From PALSA-278 sp963760285 (lineage in GTDB: Bacteria > Acidobacteriota > Terriglobia > Acidiferrales > UBA7541): DNA of 64,000 bases. This document shows positions 60,393 through 64,000 of the stretch, one piece after another. A program made the position numbers and the translations under genes. Within the stretch, counting starts at the first letter, position 1. The number at the start of each line of letters is the position of its first letter. A model generated the notes under the pieces. That model had not been told where the DNA came from and made no database searches. It saw nothing but the letters and a program-made list of their open reading frames with translations. The stretch covers positions 1,240,001 through 1,304,000 of the forward strand of contig CAVXCI010000001.1 in NCBI GenBank assembly GCA_963760285.1. The letters are read 5' to 3'.

Positions 60393-61091
60393 TCACGCAC
60401 GCGGGCGTACCGTGCGGCGCTCGATGCGCTTCTCATAGTTCGAGCCTTGAAAAATTGCGTCCACGTAGATTCCCGGCGTGTGGATATGGTCAGATGGCAA
60501 ATCGCCGAGTTCGACGAGTTCTTCCACTTCGGCGATAACGTAATCCGCGGCCGTGGCCATCATGGCGTTGTAGTTGCGCGCCGTCTTGCGATACACGAGA
60601 TTCCCCCAGCGGTCGCCCTTCCACGCTTTGATGAACGCAAAATCTCCGCGCAAGGCGTGCACCAGCACGTGCGGCCGTCCATGAAACTCGCGGACTTCCT
60701 TCCCTTCCGCCGCCAGTGTTCCATAACCGGTGGGCGTGTAAAACGCGGGGATTCCCGCGCCGCCCGCGCGAATGCGCTCCGCCAGTGTTCCCTGCGGATT
60801 CAATTCCACCTCAATTTCTTTCTTGAGCGCCAGCTGTTCGAAGAGTTTGTTCTCGCCCACGTAACTGGCGATCATCTTCCGCACCTGATGAGTCTCCAGC
60901 AGAAGTCCGATGCCAAAGCCATCCACGCCGGCATTGTTGGAAATCAGCGTCAGGTCCTTCGCGCCGTTTTTGCGCAGCGCAGCGATCAAATTCTCCGGAA
61001 TGCCGCAAAGGCCGAACCCGCCCAGAAGAATCGTGGCGCCGTCGCTCACGTTTTCCAGCGCAGCCTCGGCATTGGCAATGCGTTTGTCCAT
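60393..61091 (-). CDS. scoA: 3-oxoacid CoA-transferase subunit A
   Basis: 232 residues. GxGGF-type motif ILLGGFGLCGIPENLIAALR, ISNNAGVDGFGIGLLLETHQ, ELNPQGTLAERIRAGGAGIP AFYTPTGYGT and a typical GRPHVLVHALRGDFAFIKAW. First gene of the scoA-scoB pair, followed after 29 bp by scoB. No other genes of the pathway nearby. Confidence 0.95.
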   Translation of the reverse strand: MDKRIANAEAALENVSDGATILLGGFGLCGIPENLIAALRKNGAKDLTLISNNAGVDGFGIGLLLETHQVRKMIASYVGENKLFEQLALKKEIEVELNPQGTLAERIRAGGAGIPAFYTPTGYGTLAAEGKEVREFHGRPHVLVHALRGDFAFIKAWKGDRWGNLVYRKTARNYNAMMATAADYVIAEVEELVELGDLPSDHIHTPGIYVDAIFQGSNYEKRIERRTVRPRA

Positions 61092-61210
61092 GCACCGTAT
61101 CCTGAGTGGAAAATCCGCGGGCGCGCGCCCGCCTGATTCTTGGGCGCGAGAACCGCCGGAAGGTTACGAGTCTACTGCAAACGGGGGGAAATCTTACAGC
61201 CCGCGGGCTG

Positions 61211-62092
61211 CTACGGTTTCGCCGGAGCCGCCGTTGGACTGGCCGCGGGGCTGGACCCGGAATCCTTGGGCGTGCTGAGGTAGCCAGTCATATTGTTCTT
61301 GGTCACGTTGAAAACCACGATTTCGTAGGGCACGCGCGCGCCCTGCACGTAGAATTGGACGGGTTCGCCAACCGTCTTGTCCTTCTTCTCAATGCTCTTG
61401 TCGTCCGCCAGCACGTTCATGGTGTACCTATATTTCTTGGCATCGAGTTTCTTGACTATCACCTGAATGGGTCCCACGCGCTGCGCCTGCTTGGTTTTCT
61501 GCAGGTCGAATTCATAGATGTTGCGTTCGCCGAGACGCTTCAGTTCTTCCACTTCCTCGTGGTTGTGGGCGATCAGCCCGGACTGCACGCCCAGGTCGCC
61601 CATGGTGTGCTGCAATTGCGATTTGGTGGCCGCCAGGTCGGATTTGGTGGCGCTGACGTCGCTCTGCGTCGTAGCCAACTGGCTGGAGACCTGCCCGATC
61701 TTGGCGGAAGTATCGGTCTGCACCTGGCCAATCTGCTTCCGCAACTGCGTGTCGCTCACCTTCTGCTGATCTTTCAAATTCTGCGCCAGCTCGCGCGCGC
61801 GTGTCAGGTCCTGCTGCGTCACTCCGAGTTTTTGCGAGGTCACGTCGAGCTGCCCGCCCAGGTCCGCGAGACGCGAATTCGTCTTGTCCAGTTCCGCGGA
61901 GAGCACCTGGTTCTGTTGCTGCGCGTCGGCGAGGTTCTTCTTGAACTCCTGGTGCGCCGAATAGCTGAAATAGGCCAGGATGCCGATCAGCACAAAGGCC
62001 CCTACGAAGGCGATGGGAATCCAGCGGGGGGTGCCGACCACTTCCACCGTGGTTTTCTCCGAAGGCGTTGGTGCATCGGGCGTTATGCTCAT
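61211..62092 (-). CDS. Membrane-anchored coiled-coil protein, 293 aa
   Basis: ATG at 62090-62092 after AGGAG. One N-terminal hydrophobic helix (WIPIAFVGAFVLIGILAYFS, near residue 25) leads to about 130 residues of coiled coil (FKKNLADAQQQNQVLSAELD, QLRKQIGQVQTDTSAKIGQV SSQLATTQSDVS). A C-terminal beta region (VIVKKLDAKKYRYTMNVLAD) ends in a Pro/Ala tail. No family recognised. The layout recalls membrane-tethered scaffold proteins. Position 145 bp upstream of queF's end. Confidence 0.75.
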   Translation of the reverse strand: MSITPDAPTPSEKTTVEVVGTPRWIPIAFVGAFVLIGILAYFSYSAHQEFKKNLADAQQQNQVLSAELDKTNSRLADLGGQLDVTSQKLGVTQQDLTRARELAQNLKDQQKVSDTQLRKQIGQVQTDTSAKIGQVSSQLATTQSDVSATKSDLAATKSQLQHTMGDLGVQSGLIAHNHEEVEELKRLGERNIYEFDLQKTKQAQRVGPIQVIVKKLDAKKYRYTMNVLADDKSIEKKDKTVGEPVQFYVQGARVPYEIVVFNVTKNNMTGYLSTPKDSGSSPAASPTAAPAKP

Positions 62093-62237
62093 AGCGTCTC
62101 CTGGGGAGCCGTTCCGGCCCCGCATTCCGCGATTATGGCCGAGCAGGCACGGCTATGTCCATCCCCGGCGCCACGAATGCCGTGCCCGCAATGCATACTC
62201 AACGTGGTCGTCGAGGTGGAGCAATGCACGGCGATTA

Positions 62238-62636
62238 TTACTTGCCTGCGCGTCCGCGGCGGGGCCACACGGCCTCCACCGATGTATACAGGCCTCCGCG
62301 CGGCGTGAATTCTCCGCGCACGCGGCACCACACCGGATGCGTGGCGGCGGCGATGTCGTCCAGAATTTTATTTACCGCGTTCTCGTAAAAAATTCCCAGA
62401 TTGCGGTACGCCAGGAGATAGATCTTCAGGGCTTTTAATTCCAGGCACGTCTTGCGCGGCTGGTAACGGATGGTTAATGTTCCGAAATCCGGCAACCCGG
62501 TTTTTGGGCACATGGACGTGTATTCCGGAAAACGAATTTCGATTTCGTACCCTGGAAAATGATTCGGCCAGGTTTCCAGTTTCGGAAGCTGCGCCGTGAT
62601 TCCGGCGCGAGCATGTGCTGCCGTGTAGTCCGCCAA
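62238..62636 (-). CDS. queF: NADPH-dependent 7-cyano-7-deazaguanine reductase
   Basis: 132 residues, T-fold, makes preQ1 for queuosine tRNA modification. Catalytic Cys43 and Asp50 in EYTSMCPKTGLPDFGTLTI; LELKALKIYLLAYRNLGIF and FYENAVNKILDDI. I chose the TTG at 62634-62636 (LADYTAAHARAG) with GGGAGGAAA upstream. Other queuosine genes are not in the window. Confidence 0.93.
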   Translation of the reverse strand: MADYTAAHARAGITAQLPKLETWPNHFPGYEIEIRFPEYTSMCPKTGLPDFGTLTIRYQPRKTCLELKALKIYLLAYRNLGIFYENAVNKILDDIAAATHPVWCRVRGEFTPRGGLYTSVEAVWPRRGRAGK

Positions 62637-62829
62637 GGTTTCCTCCCTCGTCCCTTTACATTCTATTGTGATTCGCCATGATTTTCTTCATCCACGGGAC
62701 ACAAACTCGCGCGAAATTCGGCGGTAGAACCTCCGGGCTTCAGTGGCGCGGCAAAACCGTAAATCGCGGCACTGGGTGGCGCGGAGGACAGTGCCGCCGT
62801 GCCAGGGGAAAACGGGACGTTTACGACGT

Positions 62830-63162
62830 TTACTTGGTTGCCGTCAGCTTAAACGATTGATTGTGTTGCTGCCCGGCGGGCGGAAAATCTCCCACGACAA
62901 CGCTCTTGTTGTTGATTCCGTCCGCATAGGTCTCCGTGCCATCGGGATCGTCAAATGTGACGTACTTGTTGTTCAACAGCGCGGCTCGGTGGAACGTCCC
63001 GCCGGAATCCGGCCAGGTGTAGCCGATGCAATTGGCGTCATTGACACCATACACATAGTTGTTCACGGCGTTGGGCACATTGATCGCGGTGTAGGGCCGA
63101 TTCGCGTTGCTGTACAGATATGCCACTTCGGCTCCGCTCGAATTTGCCGCCTGCAGGGTCAC
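62830..63162 (-). CDS. HAF-like repeat protein, 5'-truncated remnant
   Basis: 110 residues in the frame ending at 62830, with HAF-type repeats: AVNNYVYGVNDANCIGYTW, FDDPDGTETYADGINNKSVV VGDF. Family-like sequence continues upstream of the first available start (GTG 63162), with TTYAAGYGINDSDL, to about 63310, where no start codon exists, and beyond which a zinc-ribbon gene lies on the other strand. So the start is missing and the gene is probably decayed or misassembled. Confidence 0.5.
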   Translation of the reverse strand: MTLQAANSSGAEVAYLYSNANRPYTAINVPNAVNNYVYGVNDANCIGYTWPDSGGTFHRAALLNNKYVTFDDPDGTETYADGINNKSVVVGDFPPAGQQHNQSFKLTATK

Positions 63163-63310
63163 GAGGTCGGAATCGTTGATGCCATAGCCGGCCGCATATG
63201 TGGTGTTCGGCGGTTGCAGGAGCGTGAAGTTCTGTCCGATCTCGAGGAATTCCTTTTCTCCGGCGCGCTTCGGGATTATTCTGGCGGCGCTTACGGGGTA
63301 GCCTTGCTGG

Positions 63311-63703
63311 ATGATCTGTCCTGAGTGCCAGAAGAACGCCTGCAGGAGGTCGCGCCGTCACGGAGTGATTGACGCCGTGTGTCTTTTTTTCGGATTGCGC
63401 CCGTGGCGATGCCTGGCTTGCCATCGGCGCTTTTATGCCTGGGCCACGCCGGTTCGCTATGCCCTGTACGTGCATTGCGCCCGCTGCGGGAATCTAAGCC
63501 CCGACCGGTTTCCCGCGAAGTCTCTGGAGCGCAACAAACTCCTGGCGCGCTGGGGAGTTCCCGCCTATCGCTGCGATCCCTGCCGCAACCGCTTCCTGTC
63601 TTTGCGTCCGATGGCGCGCCCCATGAAAAATCCGCGGCCCATGAACGGCCATGGGGAAGCCACTCCGGCGATCTCCGCGGAAAACACGCACCACGAAGAT
63701 TGA
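63311..63703 (+). CDS. Zinc-ribbon protein, 130 aa
   Basis: Four CxxC pairs: ICPECQKNACRRSRRHG, WRCLACHRRFYAW, HCARCGNLSPDRFPAKSL and YRCDPCRNRFLSL. So two zinc ribbons, with no membrane segment. The C-terminal tail is Pro/Arg/His-rich. Not named; such proteins occur near phosphatases or chaperones in Acidobacteria. ATG 63311 (ATGATCTGTCC); no strong ribosome site seen. It lies opposite the HAF-like remnant. Confidence 0.7.
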   Translation: MICPECQKNACRRSRRHGVIDAVCLFFGLRPWRCLACHRRFYAWATPVRYALYVHCARCGNLSPDRFPAKSLERNKLLARWGVPAYRCDPCRNRFLSLRPMARPMKNPRPMNGHGEATPAISAENTHHED

Positions 63704-63758
63704 AGCTATCGGCTTACTCTCTAGGCGTGCCCGGCAGGATATTTGAAAAGCAGCTTCT

Positions 63759-64000
63759 TCACCCGGAATGCTGGACGATCATCAGCGTCAAGTCATCCGC
63801 CAGCCGGCTGGTGGATGAAAATTCGCCCAGATCCTGAAGGAAGGCTCCCGCGATCGCTTCCGGCGTCGCGCCAAGGTTCTTACCAAGCACCGATTGAATT
63901 CTCCCCAGACCGTATTCATCCGCGGAGTGGTTGCGCGCCTCGGAAAGTCCGTCGGTATACAGCACCAGGCTTTCGCCGGACCGCAAATGCAGGCGCGTGG
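63759..64000 (-). CDS. PP2C/SpoIIE-type serine phosphatase, C-terminal end (5' cut by window)
   Basis: The frame remains open past the right edge. Visible end: RLHLRSGESLVLYTDGLSEA RNHSADEYGLGRIQSVLGKN, then LADDLTLMIVQHSG, which is the last third of a SpoIIE/PP2C domain (YTDGLSEA and DDLTLMIV with metal-binding Asp residues). It probably reverses phosphorylation of STAS-domain partners. No partner gene is adjacent; the STAS protein at 29.8-30.2 kb could be one, which is speculation. Confidence 0.88.
   Translation of the reverse strand, partial: TRLHLRSGESLVLYTDGLSEARNHSADEYGLGRIQSVLGKNLGATPEAIAGAFLQDLGEFSSTSRLADDLTLMIVQHSG

Noticed and set aside
62678..62860. Rightward 60-codon frame between queF and the HAF-like gene
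   Set aside because: Basic low-complexity translation with no ribosome site; likely chance.
1..64000. CRISPR array or rRNA genes
   Set aside because: No regularly spaced repeat series and no rRNA sequence are present; only tRNA-Leu was found.

Overview
The window reads like chromosomal DNA of a GC-rich, Gram-negative soil-type bacterium, most probably an acidobacterium (Terriglobia-like). This is an inference from gene content: DUF4242, DUF2911, DUF3108 and YcxB-like proteins, an ABC-permease/M1-aminopeptidase fusion, TIG-repeat and HAF-like secreted proteins, OprB-type porins, and a core ribosome and RNA cluster. No 16S rRNA gene is present to confirm it. GC content drops visibly in several insertions.

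Layout. 0-8.3 kb is a leftward housekeeping block read from right to left: rplU-rpmA-obg-nadD-rsfS-rlmH (with 4-bp stop/start overlaps obg/nadD, nadD/rsfS and rsfS/rlmH), then an unknown gene, cobO, accD, folC, a class-I glutamine-amidotransferase-like hydrolase and a cut-off SDR gene. 8.5-10 kb is an AT-richer insert with an orphan membrane protein and an IS1-like remnant. 10-14.7 kb holds a ferritin-like gene, secreted or envelope proteins, tRNA-Leu(CAG) and a DUF4242 gene. 14.8-20.2 kb is the SRP/ribosome-maturation block ffh-rpsP-khpA-rimM-trmD, but four leftward accessory genes (including an HNH endonuclease) sit between ffh and rpsP, and no rplS follows trmD. 20.4-21.5 kb is a DinB gene between perfect 22-bp inverted repeats.

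21.6-37 kb carries an OmpA lipoprotein, sugar-nucleotide genes (a UDP-sugar dehydrogenase, a UDP-sugar epimerase and a CpsB-type phosphatase that suggest surface-polysaccharide synthesis), two half-size TauE-like proteins, HAD, DUF1015, STAS, a tiny zinc-ribbon gene, a CDF cation exporter, and an ABC ATPase plus permease-M1 fusion. 37-46.7 kb has small conserved proteins, a TIG/seven-blade-propeller lipoprotein, a dienoyl-CoA-reductase-like SDR, a CsoR/RcnR-family metal repressor with its operator, and two paralogous OprB-like porins, the second with a chimeric 5' end.

46.7-49.1 kb is an accessory island (ImmA/IrrE protease, XRE regulator, HNH endonuclease, YdjM-like protein). 49.1-52.5 kb holds three genes broken by multiple single-base frameshifts (a radical SAM gene, rmuC and a secreted protein), which look more like sequence errors than decay. 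52.5-55 kb has a GAF/HD-GYP phosphodiesterase and RlpA. 55-58 kb contains a two-gene DUF5131 (three-Cys-motif) and tcmP system in which an IS5-family element has inserted cleanly into tcmP; removing it restores a 373-codon frame whose stop overlaps the DUF5131 start. 58-64 kb returns to ordinary genes: rhomboid protease, CDP-alcohol phosphatidyltransferase, both subunits of a 3-oxoacid CoA-transferase, queF, a zinc-ribbon protein, and the end of a PP2C/SpoIIE-type phosphatase.

The best candidates for something new are the tcmP/DUF5131 locus caught with a removable IS insertion, and the HNH-containing four-gene insert inside the ffh-rpsP operon.
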